DNA of 64,000 nt. Origin: Hoeflea sp. BAL378. Its GTDB lineage: Bacteria; Pseudomonadota; Alphaproteobacteria; Rhizobiales; Rhizobiaceae. The stretch's first letter is position 1. Each line of letters starts with the position of its first letter. The DNA lies in contig NZ_JRJG01000037.1 in assembly GCF_000759435.1 (NCBI RefSeq), forward strand, positions 1 through 64,000. The letters are read 5' to 3'. The notes under the pieces are model-generated. The model made no database searches and was not told the origin of the DNA. It was given only the letters and a program-made list of their open reading frames with translations. Of this stretch, positions 56,638 to 64,000 are shown one piece after another. A program made the translations under genes and the position numbers.

Positions 56638-57714
56638 TCAGATCCAGCCCTGCAGTTCGCGCCGGACGATGGCTTCGAGCACCTTCATGCCCTCGGGACT
56701 GTCGTTGAGGCAGGGGATATGGGTGAAGTGCTCGCCGCCATTCTCGTGGAACAGCTCGCCGGCCTCGCCCGCGATTTCCTCGAGCGTCTCCAGGCAGTCG
56801 GAGACGAAGCCGGGATTGATCACCGCGATGCGCTTCACCCCGTCGCGGGCGAGCTTCTCGACGGTCTTGTCGGTGTAGGGCTGCAGCCACTCCTCCGGGC
56901 CGAAGCGGGACTGGAAGGTCGGCATCAGCTTTTCCTTGGGCCAGCCCAGCCGCTCCCGCACCAGCCGCGCGGTCTTCATGCACTGGCAGTGATAGGGGTC
57001 GCCCTTGAGGAAATAGGACTGCGGGATGCCGTGGAACGAGGTGAGCACGATCTCCGGCTCCCAGCCCAGTCCGGCGATATGAGTCTCGATCGAGCGGGCG
57101 ATGGCGTCGATATAGACGGGATCGTCATGATAGGGCGGCACGGTGCGCAGCGCGGGCTGCCAGCGCATGCCCATCATCGCCTGGAAGGCCTTGTCGTTGA
57201 CGGTGGCGGTGGTTGCCGCGGCATATTGCGGATAGAGCGGAAACAGCACGATGCGGTCGCAGCCGGCATCCTTGAGCGCCTGCATCCGGTCGGGAATCGA
57301 CGGCTGGCCGTAGCGCATGGCCCAATCGACCATGACCGCCGGATGGTCCGACAGGGCGGCGCCGAGCTGGTCGGACTGGTTGCGGGTGTAGGTTCTGAGA
57401 TAACTCTCGTCGAGATCGTGGTTCCAGATCTCCTCATAGGCCTTGCCGACGCGCTTCGGCCGCGTGTTGAGGACGATGCCGAACAGGATCGGGTACCACA
57501 GGATGCGCGGCCATTCGATCACCCGCTTGTCGGTGAGGAATTCCTTGAGATAGCGCCGCATGGAGCGGTAGTCGGTGCCGTCGGGCGTGCCAAGATTGAC
57601 GATGAGGACGCCGACTTTCTGGATCTTCACGGGCGCATGGCCAGGCGGCAGTTCGCCCACGGCCCGGCTGGCCTCGTCATTCAGGGTCACACGGGTGTTC
57701 AAAGTCGCGTCCAT
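56638..57714 (-). CDS. hemH: Ferrochelatase
   Basis: A 358-residue enzyme inserting iron into protoporphyrin IX, the last step of haem synthesis. GVLIVNLGTPDGTDYRSMRRYL marks the N-terminus; the catalytic His is in VLTSFHGIPQSYFLKGDPYHCQC; PGFVSDCLETLEEIAGE holds the conserved Glu cluster. Membership is beyond doubt. The start MDATLNTRVTL is chosen by length; the SD is weak. Confidence 0.95.
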   Translation of the reverse strand: MDATLNTRVTLNDEASRAVGELPPGHAPVKIQKVGVLIVNLGTPDGTDYRSMRRYLKEFLTDKRVIEWPRILWYPILFGIVLNTRPKRVGKAYEEIWNHDLDESYLRTYTRNQSDQLGAALSDHPAVMVDWAMRYGQPSIPDRMQALKDAGCDRIVLFPLYPQYAAATTATVNDKAFQAMMGMRWQPALRTVPPYHDDPVYIDAIARSIETHIAGLGWEPEIVLTSFHGIPQSYFLKGDPYHCQCMKTARLVRERLGWPKEKLMPTFQSRFGPEEWLQPYTDKTVEKLARDGVKRIAVINPGFVSDCLETLEEIAGEAGELFHENGGEHFTHIPCLNDSPEGMKVLEAIVRRELQGWI

Positions 57715-57820
57715 TTCATGTGCTTTGCAGGATGGGGTCGATGTTGCTGGGGAACATAGTGACATAGCGCGACAAATCAATCATCCGTCGGACCGGCATT
57801 CGTTATTCCGCAAATGCAAA

Positions 57821-57840
57821 AGGGCCCGGAAAACCGGGCC
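57821..57840 (-). terminator. Intrinsic terminator of the 5'-nucleotidase gene
   Basis: GGGCCCGG/CCGGGCCC stem with an AAAA loop. On the minus strand it is followed by TTTTGCATTT, and it lies 27 bases after the stop of the nucleotidase gene. Confidence 0.82.
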
Positions 57841-57866
57841 CTTCCGCGAAGATGTGCCTGGAGCGC

Positions 57867-59879
57867 TCAGTTGGCCGGGATGGTGAGCGTTTCCCCGATC
57901 ACCAGGCCCCTGGCGGATGCCGAGGGATTGGCTTCGGCGATCTTGTTCCACTGCGTGGGGTCGCCGTAATAGGTCTTGGCAAGATCCCAGAACGTGTCGC
58001 CTGAAGCGATGACATGTTCCTTGGCTGTCATCGCGGCGTCCGCCGCGGGGGCCACCTCTGCCGCCGGCGCGGTCTCTGCTGCCGGGGCGGTTGCTTCAGC
58101 AGCGGGAGCGGTTTCTGCAGCCGGTGCCGTTTCGGTTACCGGAGCGGTTTCCGCAGCGGGAGCCGTTTCGGCCGCTGGGGCAGTTTCTGCAGCAGGAGCC
58201 GTCTCTGTTGCCGGAGCGGCCTCGGTCGCCGGGGCGGTTTCCGCGGCCGGAGCGGCTTCGGGGGCTGTCGTAGTGGCGGCGGCCATCACGCGTCCATCGG
58301 TGTAGGGCGTGTAGGGCGCGTTCTTTTCCAGATAGTCGGCCACAACCTGTTCGAGGCCGGGGCCGAAATCATAGGCATTCATGCCGGCGGTCTTGAAGGT
58401 CGAATAGCCGTCGCCGCCGCCGCGCATGTAGTTGTTGGTGGCCACCGAATAGGTGGCGTCAGGATCAATCGGCTTGAAGCCGTCCCCATCCTTGACCTCC
58501 ACCGAGACGATCCGCGAACCGGCCGGAGCGCCCTTGTCGAAGGTGTAGCGCAGGCCCGAGACCTGGGCGAACCGGCCGGCGCCTTCCTCGATCTGGCTGG
58601 CGCCGTTCTCAAGCGCCGCGATGATGTCGGAGCCCTTCAGCTCGAACGTCGCCAGGGTGTTCTGGAACGGCAGCACGCCGAGCACTTCGCCCATGGTGAT
58701 CTCGCCCGCATCGATGGAGGCGCGCAGGCCGCCGCCGTTCTGGATGGCGATGGTCACGCCCTGGTCCTTGACGCGATCGACCATGGCGTCGGCGACGAGG
58801 TTGCCCATTGCGCATTCGGTGGTGCGGCAGGTCTCGCGGCTGCCGTCGATCTCCGCCGTGCTCTCGGAGACCTTCTTGGTCTTCAATTCCTCGATGGGAG
58901 CGCCAAGCTCCTTGATCCGCGCCAGCACGGCCTCATCCGGCTTGATCGCGGCGTCGAGAAAGAGCGGATCGCCCTTGGCTTCCTTGACCACGCCATTGTC
59001 GTCGAAGGTCACGGTGAATTCGCCGAGATACTTCGAGTAGGACGCGGCCTGGGTGACCGGAACCTGATAGCCTTCCGGATTGTCGATCATGGTAGGATAG
59101 GGCCCTTCGGCCTTCTCGTCCGTGTTCGACAGCAGCGAGTGGGAGTGACCTCCCACCACCACGTCGACGCCGGGGATCTTGGCGATCATTTCCTTGTCGC
59201 GCGGATAGCCGACATGGGTGAGCGCGATGATCTTGTTGACGCCTTCGGCCTTGAGCTTCTCGACTTCGGCGGTGATCGTGGCGATGTCTTCCTCGATCGT
59301 GATGTTCGGGCCGGGAGAGGAGATCTCCGGCGTGTCATTGGTCACCGCGCCGACGATGCCGATCTTCTCGCCGCCGACCTCGATCACCACCGAGGGCTTG
59401 ATCCGGTCGCCGACCTTCGAGGCCGCGCTGGCCGACACGTTGGCCGACAGGACCGGAAACTTGATCACGTCCAGGAACGGCGCCAGCGCATCCTCGCCGT
59501 CGTCAAACTCGTGGTTGCCCACGGTCATGGCGTCGAACTTCATCAGGTTGAGGAATTCGGCTTCCACCGTGCCCTTGTAGGTGGTGTAGAACAGCGAGCC
59601 CTGGAAATTGTCGCCGCCGTTCAGAAGCAGCAGGTTGTCGCCCTCATGGGCCTGGCGGCGATCGGCGACCGCCGTCACCAGCCGCGCCGCGCCGCCGATG
59701 CACTTGTCCTCGGCTTCTTCCTCGGCGGAACAGGTCGATTCATACTTGTTGTTGGATTCAATGCGGCTGTGCCAGTCATTGATGTGCAGAATCGTCAAGG
59801 TGTAATCGGCGAAGGCCGCGCCCGAACTCAGTGCGAGGATCGACGTCGACAAGAGCGCGCGTTTGAGAAGTGTGGTCAT
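57867..59879 (-). CDS. Periplasmic 5'-nucleotidase/2',3'-cyclic phosphodiesterase with C-terminal LysM
   Basis: A 670-residue exported nucleotidase. The signal peptide ends SSGAAFA; the metallophosphatase domain has LHINDWHSR, NGGDNFQGS, VGNHEFDDG, LTHVGYP and GGHSHSLL (all dimetal ligands). The 5'-nucleotidase C-terminal domain follows (MGNLVADAMVDRV, IQNGGGLRASIDAGEI, ATNNYMRGGGDGYSTF). Residues about 535-615 are an Ala/Pro/Glu/Thr-rich repeat linker; the last 50 residues form a LysM module (VIASGDTFWDLAKTYYGDPTQW). The LysM would tether the enzyme to peptidoglycan, an uncommon addition to this family. Role: phosphate and nucleoside scavenging. Confidence 0.93.
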   Translation of the reverse strand: MTTLLKRALLSTSILALSSGAAFADYTLTILHINDWHSRIESNNKYESTCSAEEEAEDKCIGGAARLVTAVADRRQAHEGDNLLLLNGGDNFQGSLFYTTYKGTVEAEFLNLMKFDAMTVGNHEFDDGEDALAPFLDVIKFPVLSANVSASAASKVGDRIKPSVVIEVGGEKIGIVGAVTNDTPEISSPGPNITIEEDIATITAEVEKLKAEGVNKIIALTHVGYPRDKEMIAKIPGVDVVVGGHSHSLLSNTDEKAEGPYPTMIDNPEGYQVPVTQAASYSKYLGEFTVTFDDNGVVKEAKGDPLFLDAAIKPDEAVLARIKELGAPIEELKTKKVSESTAEIDGSRETCRTTECAMGNLVADAMVDRVKDQGVTIAIQNGGGLRASIDAGEITMGEVLGVLPFQNTLATFELKGSDIIAALENGASQIEEGAGRFAQVSGLRYTFDKGAPAGSRIVSVEVKDGDGFKPIDPDATYSVATNNYMRGGGDGYSTFKTAGMNAYDFGPGLEQVVADYLEKNAPYTPYTDGRVMAAATTTAPEAAPAAETAPATEAAPATETAPAAETAPAAETAPAAETAPVTETAPAAETAPAAEATAPAAETAPAAEVAPAADAAMTAKEHVIASGDTFWDLAKTYYGDPTQWNKIAEANPSASARGLVIGETLTIPAN
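58048..58270 (-). repeat. Tandem 18-base coding repeats (AAETAP hexapeptide)
   Basis: About a dozen imperfect copies of an 18-base unit encode AAETAP and variants (ATETAP, VTETAP, ATEAAP) as the linker of the nucleotidase. Copy number is likely variable between strains. Confidence 0.88.
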
Positions 59880-60108
59880 GGAATGGTTCCCTGTTCTGGT
59901 GCCCGCTGCCCGCTTGCAATCCGGCTTCCCGGAGCTTCCGGCAGTCTTGCCCCGATGTTTTCATCATCGGGGTCGAACATCAAGGGCCAAGAGTCTCCTG
60001 CGCCGAATATGACGCATTCCCCGGGCGCGTCAGGGCGCAGCCGGCGGAATGACCGTTCGCGATCGCCGGCGCTCGGGGCGGCGCGGCCAGGGGTCTCGGA
60101 TGATGATG

Positions 60109-61362
60109 TCAGGCGGAGTAGTCGCGCTCGTCGGCGATGACCTTGCCGTCATTGGGAAGACTGCCGGGCGCGGCGATCTCGACGGTTCCGCGCAGCTTGA
60201 GGACCGCCGAAAGCGTCGCCTCGATCGGCGCGGGTTCGAGGGCGGCGCCCGGCGTCGGCTCGACGATCAGCCTCATCACGTCGGCGTCGCCCGAGCGGCT
60301 GACGACCAGGCGGGCGCGGGCGATGCCGGGATGGGCCTTGAGCACCTCGGAGACCTGCTTGGGGTCGACGAACATGCCCTTGACCTTGGTGCGCTGGTCG
60401 GCGCGGCCCATCCAGCCCTGGATCCGCGGGCCGGTGCGGCCGCAGGGCGACGCGCCGGGCAGGATCGCCGACAGGTCGCCGGTCCCGAAGCGGACCAGCG
60501 GATAGGCCGGATTGAGGGTGGTGACGACGAGTTCGCCGACCTCGCCGTCGGGAACCGGCTGGTTGGTGCCGGGACGGACGATCTCGACGATCATGTCCTC
60601 GTTGACGATCATGCCGGGATGCGGCGCCCCGTCCGCGCCGGCGCTCTCATAAGCGATGACGCCGAGATCGGCGGTGGCGTAGCACTGCAGCACCGCCACG
60701 CCCCGGTCGGCATAGGCCTGGCGCAGCGAGGGAAACAGCGCGCCGCCGGAGACCAGCGCCCGTTTGATCGACGTGAGGTCGCGGCCCAGCTCATCGGCCT
60801 TTTCGAGAATGATCTTGAGGTAATCCGGCGTGCCGGTGTAGCCCGTCGGCTTGAGGCGGGCCGCCGCGTCGACCTGGGCTTCGGTGTTGCCGGCGCCGGC
60901 GGGGAAGACGAGGCACCCGAGCGCGCGCGCGCCCTCGTCCAGGATGAAGCCGCCCGGCGTCATGTGATAGGCGAGCGAATTGTGGATGATGTCGCCGGCG
61001 CGAAAGCCCGCGGCAAACAGTGCGCGCGCCGCCGACCAGGGATCGGCGCCGAGCCCCTGCGGCTCCCAGACCGGACCCGGCGACAGGAACACCCGGTTGC
61101 CCCTCAGGGCTTCGGGGTCGGCCAGGCCGCCGAAGGGCGGGTTCCCGGCCTGCATCTCCATCAGGTCGGGCTTGCGCAGCACCGGAAGTGCCGCCAGCGC
61201 GGCGCGGCCCGTGAGGCTTGCGGGATCGGGATGGCCGAGCCAGGAATCGAGCGCCGGAAGCCGCTTGAGGCTCCGTTCCAGCAGGGCCCGGAGGGCGTCG
61301 AATGTCTCGCTTTCGCGGAACTCGGGCGCCCGCGTTTCCCGATCATCGAAATGGCTGGTCAT
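60109..61362 (-). CDS. PaaK-like AMP-forming acyl-CoA ligase
   Basis: A 417-residue adenylate-forming enzyme of the phenylacetate-CoA ligase type. Features: FLSPGPVWEPQG (phosphate loop-like region), TGYTGTPDYLKIILEKAD, CYATADLGVIAYES (adenine motif), LVRFGTGDLSAIL and GRADQRTKVKGMFVDPKQV (hinge motif). A phenylacetate pathway is not nearby and the substrate is unknown; an aryl or other carboxylate is likely. It is transcribed on the minus strand, like Omp10 upstream and the 5'-nucleotidase downstream, with no overlap. Confidence 0.85.
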   Translation of the reverse strand: MTSHFDDRETRAPEFRESETFDALRALLERSLKRLPALDSWLGHPDPASLTGRAALAALPVLRKPDLMEMQAGNPPFGGLADPEALRGNRVFLSPGPVWEPQGLGADPWSAARALFAAGFRAGDIIHNSLAYHMTPGGFILDEGARALGCLVFPAGAGNTEAQVDAAARLKPTGYTGTPDYLKIILEKADELGRDLTSIKRALVSGGALFPSLRQAYADRGVAVLQCYATADLGVIAYESAGADGAPHPGMIVNEDMIVEIVRPGTNQPVPDGEVGELVVTTLNPAYPLVRFGTGDLSAILPGASPCGRTGPRIQGWMGRADQRTKVKGMFVDPKQVSEVLKAHPGIARARLVVSRSGDADVMRLIVEPTPGAALEPAPIEATLSAVLKLRGTVEIAAPGSLPNDGKVIADERDYSA

Positions 61363-61383
61363 CGCCTGCGCCCCGCCTCTGGC

Positions 61384-61749
61384 CTAGATGCGGCGCACCA
61401 GGGTGAATTGCGAGCCGGTCGAAGAGGTGCAGTTGAGCTGCGACGGAGTGGCCAGCGCGCAATTGACCCGCGATGTCGTCTGGCGCAGCAGCGAGGTCAG
61501 GTCGATCTCCACCATCTGATCGGAGACGTACCGGTAGGAGCCTTCGGCCAGCAGCGAGTTCGTGTCGGTCGTGCGGGTTTCGAAACGGCCGCCGTTGAAG
61601 CTCGAGATGATGCCGTTGGGATCCGTCCACTGGCCGTCGATGCCTTGCGGCTGCGCCGCCGGGATCGGGCGCGGGCTGTAGGAGGCGGACTGGCAGGAAG
61701 CCAGCAGGACGGCGAGCGCGCCGACAGCGAGAATGCGATGTGTGTTCAT
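61384..61749 (-). CDS. Outer-membrane lipoprotein Omp10
   Basis: A 121-residue lipoprotein with lipobox LLASC at residues 16-20 after a hydrophobic signal. The mature part contains GIDGQWTDPNGIISSFNGGRFETRTTDTN and ends NCTSSTGSQFTLVRRI. It matches the Omp10 family first described in Brucella and restricted largely to Rhizobiales, where it is surface exposed. The ATG at 61749 follows GGAGC. An additional 29 upstream residues in frame are not conserved and were left out. Confidence 0.9.
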   Translation of the reverse strand: MNTHRILAVGALAVLLASCQSASYSPRPIPAAQPQGIDGQWTDPNGIISSFNGGRFETRTTDTNSLLAEGSYRYVSDQMVEIDLTSLLRQTTSRVNCALATPSQLNCTSSTGSQFTLVRRI

Positions 61750-61836
61750 GGCGCGGTGCTCCCTTGAGCCTTCACAAATATGATTCCTTAGATGGAACAA
61801 TGCAGCGCCGATGCGCCGAAAGCAAGGCAGACGCAC

Positions 61837-61863
61837 GCCGGCCGGTCAATATGACCGGCCGGC
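61837..61863 (-). terminator. Perfect palindrome downstream of homospermidine synthase
   Basis: GCCGGCCGGTCA and TGACCGGCCGGC form a 12-base stem with an ATA loop, with a further GGCAG/CTGCC outer pair. It lies 20 bases after the hss stop. The T-run that follows is on the plus strand, so efficiency on the minus strand is uncertain. Confidence 0.55.
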
Positions 61864-61882
61864 GCTGCCTTTTGCGGGGTGT

Positions 61883-63334
61883 TTAGCGGACGAGGACGTT
61901 GCGGAACTGCCAGGGATCGCTTTCGTCGAGATCCTCGGGGAACAGGCCCGGGCGGCCGGTCAGCGGCGTCCAGTCGGTGTAATGGCCCTCGACCGGTCCG
62001 AGATAGGGCGTCTGCACTTCGAGGCAGCGCTTGTAGTCGACCTCGTCGGCCTCGACGATGCCGGCCTCGGGGTTTTCCAGCGCCCAGACCATGCCGGCGA
62101 GCACCGCCGAGGTCACCTGCAGGCCGGTTGCGTTCTGGTAGGGCGCGAGCTTGCGGGTTTCTTCCAGCGACAGCCGCGAGCCGTACCAGTAGGCGTTCTT
62201 GTCATGGCCGTAGAGCAGCACGCCGAGCTCGTCGAGACCCTCGACCAGCTCGTTCTCGTCGAGCACGTGCTGCACCGGCTGGGCATTGCCGCCATTGCCG
62301 AACATCTCGTGCAGCGACAGCACCGCGTCATTGGCCGGATGATAGGCGTAGTGGCAGGTCGGGCGGTAGCTGACGTCGCCGTTCTTGTCCTTGACCGTGA
62401 AGTAGTCGGCGATCGAGATCGACTCGTTGTGGGTGACCAGGAAGCCGTACTGGGCGCCCGGCGTCGGGCACCAGGTGCGCACGCGGGTGTTGGCGCCGGG
62501 CTGTTCGAGATAGATCGCCGCCTTGCAGCCCTTCTTGTGCTTCTTGGCGTTCTTGGGCATCCATTTCTCGTGGGTGCCCCAGCCGAGTTCGGCCGGCTGC
62601 AGGCCTTCGGAGATGAAGCCTTCCACCGACCAGGTGTTCCAGAACACGTTGAGGGGCTTGGGGGTCTTGGTGAGCTGCGTGTCGCGCTCGGCGATGTGAA
62701 CGCCCTTGACGCCGACCTTCTTCATCAGCTTCGCCCAGCCCTCGCGGTCATGCTGGTCGGGCTCCTCGAACTTGATCTCGAGATCGTGGGCCAGGTTGAC
62801 CAGCGCCTGCTTGACGAACCAGGACACCATGCCGGGATTGGCGCCGCAGGTGGAGACGGCGGTGGCGCCACCGGGGTTCTTCTTCTTCTCATGGCGCAGC
62901 GTCTCGCGCAGCGCGTAGTTGGTGCGCTCGGAATTCTTCATGTTCTTGTCGAAGTAGAAGCCGAGCCAGGGCTCGACGACGGTGTCGATGTAGAGCACGT
63001 CGAGCTTGCGGCAGAGCTTGATCAGATCCACCGAACCGGTGTCGACCGAGAGGTTGACGCAGAAGCCCTGGCCCTCGCCGTCGGTCAGCAGCGGCTTGAG
63101 CAGCTCCTTGTAGTTTTCCTTGGTGACATGCGCCTTGATGTGTCGGACGCCATATTTGGCGAGGATCTCCATGTCGTCGGCGTCGTCGCGCGGATCGATG
63201 ACCACCATGCGGCTCTTGTCGAAGGTGAAGTGCCGCTCGATCAGCGGCAAGGTGCCGCGACCGATCGATCCGAATCCGATCATCACGATCGGACCCTTGA
63301 TTTCGCCATAGACCGGATAATCCTGCTGGGCCAT
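61883..63334 (-). CDS. hss: Homospermidine synthase
   Basis: A 483-residue NAD-dependent enzyme that condenses two putrescines into sym-homospermidine, the main polyamine of many alphaproteobacteria. The Rossmann motif is VMIGFGSIGRGTLPLIERHF; DPRDDADDMEILAKYG, GGATAVSTCGANPGMVSWFVKQAL and RTWCPTPGAQYGFLVTHNES are family hallmarks. The length is that of the rhizobial enzyme. It is solitary on the minus strand, with its own palindrome downstream. Confidence 0.95.
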   Translation of the reverse strand: MAQQDYPVYGEIKGPIVMIGFGSIGRGTLPLIERHFTFDKSRMVVIDPRDDADDMEILAKYGVRHIKAHVTKENYKELLKPLLTDGEGQGFCVNLSVDTGSVDLIKLCRKLDVLYIDTVVEPWLGFYFDKNMKNSERTNYALRETLRHEKKKNPGGATAVSTCGANPGMVSWFVKQALVNLAHDLEIKFEEPDQHDREGWAKLMKKVGVKGVHIAERDTQLTKTPKPLNVFWNTWSVEGFISEGLQPAELGWGTHEKWMPKNAKKHKKGCKAAIYLEQPGANTRVRTWCPTPGAQYGFLVTHNESISIADYFTVKDKNGDVSYRPTCHYAYHPANDAVLSLHEMFGNGGNAQPVQHVLDENELVEGLDELGVLLYGHDKNAYWYGSRLSLEETRKLAPYQNATGLQVTSAVLAGMVWALENPEAGIVEADEVDYKRCLEVQTPYLGPVEGHYTDWTPLTGRPGLFPEDLDESDPWQFRNVLVR

Positions 63335-63431
63335 GTCATTCGCTCCATAAACTCATGCCGCGGCCATCCGCGACGGATAGCGGCGGCGTAAACCACACTT
63401 CGCTGTTACAATAAAGCGAAAACGGCTGCGA

Positions 63432-64000
63432 TCACGAGTCCATGGCTTCGAGTTCGTCGATCAATCCCTCGATCATCGACAGGCCCTGGTTCCAGAAACC
63501 GGGGTCGGACGCGTCGAGGCCGAAGGGGGCCAGAAGCTCGGTGTGGTGCTTGGTTCCCCCGGCCTTCAGCATGTCGAAATAGCGCTCGCGGAAGCCTTCC
63601 GGGCTGTTCTGGTAGACCGAATAGAGCGAGTTCACCAGGCAATCGCCGAAGGCATAGGCGTAGACATAGAACGGCGAGTGGATGAAGTGCGGGATGTAGG
63701 CCCAGAAGGTCTCGTAGCCCTCCGAGAGCGCCACCGCCGGCCCGAGGCTTTCCGACTGGACGTCAAGCCAGAGCGCCCCCAATTGGTCCGAGGTCAGCTC
63801 GCCCTCGCGGCGCGCGGTGTGCACCCGCCGCTCGAATTCATAGAACGCGATCTGGCGCACCACGGTGTTGATCATGTCCTCCACCTTCTGCGCCAGCATC
63901 GCCTTGCGCTCGCGGCGATCGGTGGTGCGCTCGAGCAGGGCGCGGAAGGTCAGCATCTCGCCGAACACCGAGGCGGTCTCGGCGAGCGTCAGCGGGGTCG
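63432..64000 (-). CDS. M3 family oligoendopeptidase F, C-terminal fragment
   Basis: The 3' part of a zinc oligopeptidase entering from the right edge; the reading frame is open to base 63998. The visible ~189 residues match the C-terminal helical domain of M3 oligoendopeptidase F: ETASVFGEMLTF, VVRQIAFYEFERRVHTARREGELT, VALSEGYETFWAYIPHFIHSPFYV and AYAFGDCLVNSLYSVYQ. The HEXXH zinc site lies upstream, outside the window, so catalytic integrity cannot be judged. Confidence 0.87.
   Translation of the reverse strand, partial: TPLTLAETASVFGEMLTFRALLERTTDRRERKAMLAQKVEDMINTVVRQIAFYEFERRVHTARREGELTSDQLGALWLDVQSESLGPAVALSEGYETFWAYIPHFIHSPFYVYAYAFGDCLVNSLYSVYQNSPEGFRERYFDMLKAGGTKHHTELLAPFGLDASDPGFWNQGLSMIEGLIDELEAMDS

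Noticed and set aside
58014-60140. Open frame of 708 codons on the plus strand opposite the 5'-nucleotidase
   Set aside because: Its Cys/Gly/Arg-rich start comes from reading the AAETAP repeats in reverse; no real protein features.
61811-63391. Open frame of 526 codons on the plus strand opposite hss
   Set aside because: Antisense shadow of a well-supported gene.

Overview
The window is a gene-dense, high-GC (roughly two-thirds G+C by eye) chromosomal segment from an alphaproteobacterium of the order Hyphomicrobiales (Rhizobiales), probably Rhizobiaceae or a close marine/soil relative such as the Hoeflea/Phyllobacteriaceae side. The genus cannot be fixed from the sequence alone. The placement rests on several gene sets: a glgP-glgB-glgC-glgA-pgm-glgX operon of the Rhizobium/Agrobacterium type, CpdR, an Omp10-type lipoprotein, split pntAA/pntAB/pntB behind an aa3 oxidase subunit IV, soxBDAG, homospermidine synthase and a ROSE-controlled small heat-shock gene. 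No insertion sequence, prophage, integrase or CRISPR array was seen. Both edges cut genes: an indolepyruvate:ferredoxin oxidoreductase-type protein on the left and an M3 oligoendopeptidase on the right.

Layout. 1-4.4 kb: C-terminus of the oxidoreductase, a membrane PAS-GGDEF-EAL c-di-GMP protein and a FeeM-like N-acyltransferase. 4.4-7.8 kb: cytochrome oxidase subunit IV and the proton-translocating transhydrogenase pntAA-AB-B, closed by a clear terminator. 7.8-9.9 kb: DUF992 secreted protein, TPR lipoprotein and ribosomal protein bS21, all on the minus strand. 10.1-15.3 kb: heterotetrameric sarcosine oxidase soxB-D-A-G. 15.4-27.0 kb (minus strand): a MaoC hydratase and the glycogen operon, most of whose junctions overlap by 1-4 bases. 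27.4-32.6 kb: a polar amino-acid ABC transporter, a Rieske oxygenase and a ureohydrolase. 32.8-36.5 kb: tRNA-Val(GAC), cpdR, hutG, a candidate small RNA, hisN and an alpha/beta hydrolase.

36.6-40.1 kb: an Hsp20 gene with a candidate heat-shock promoter and RNA thermometer, followed on the opposite strand by a four-gene cassette: DUF2282 peptide, MNIO/DUF692 enzyme, DUF2063 partner and DoxX membrane protein. This matches the recently recognised bufferin/gig/hvf metal-response RiPP cassettes and is the most interesting system here. 40.3-48.5 kb: threonine aldolase and glutamate synthase gltB/gltD with a YbjQ-family gene between them. 48.6-57.8 kb: cell-envelope genes (DUF459 SGNH protein, MltB transglycosylase, GalU, a beta-barrel protein, a KpsF/KdsD isomerase, NfeD and an SPFH protein), then ferrochelatase. 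57.8-64 kb: a periplasmic 5'-nucleotidase with a C-terminal LysM, a PaaK-like adenylating enzyme, Omp10, homospermidine synthase and the partial M3 peptidase.

Functionally this is mostly core metabolism: carbon storage, nitrogen assimilation, C1/betaine catabolism, redox balance, polyamine and haem synthesis, and envelope maintenance. The regulatory RNA elements (ROSE-like thermometer, candidate trans-acting sRNA, ABC-operon stem-loop) and the bufferin-type cassette are the parts that go beyond routine annotation.
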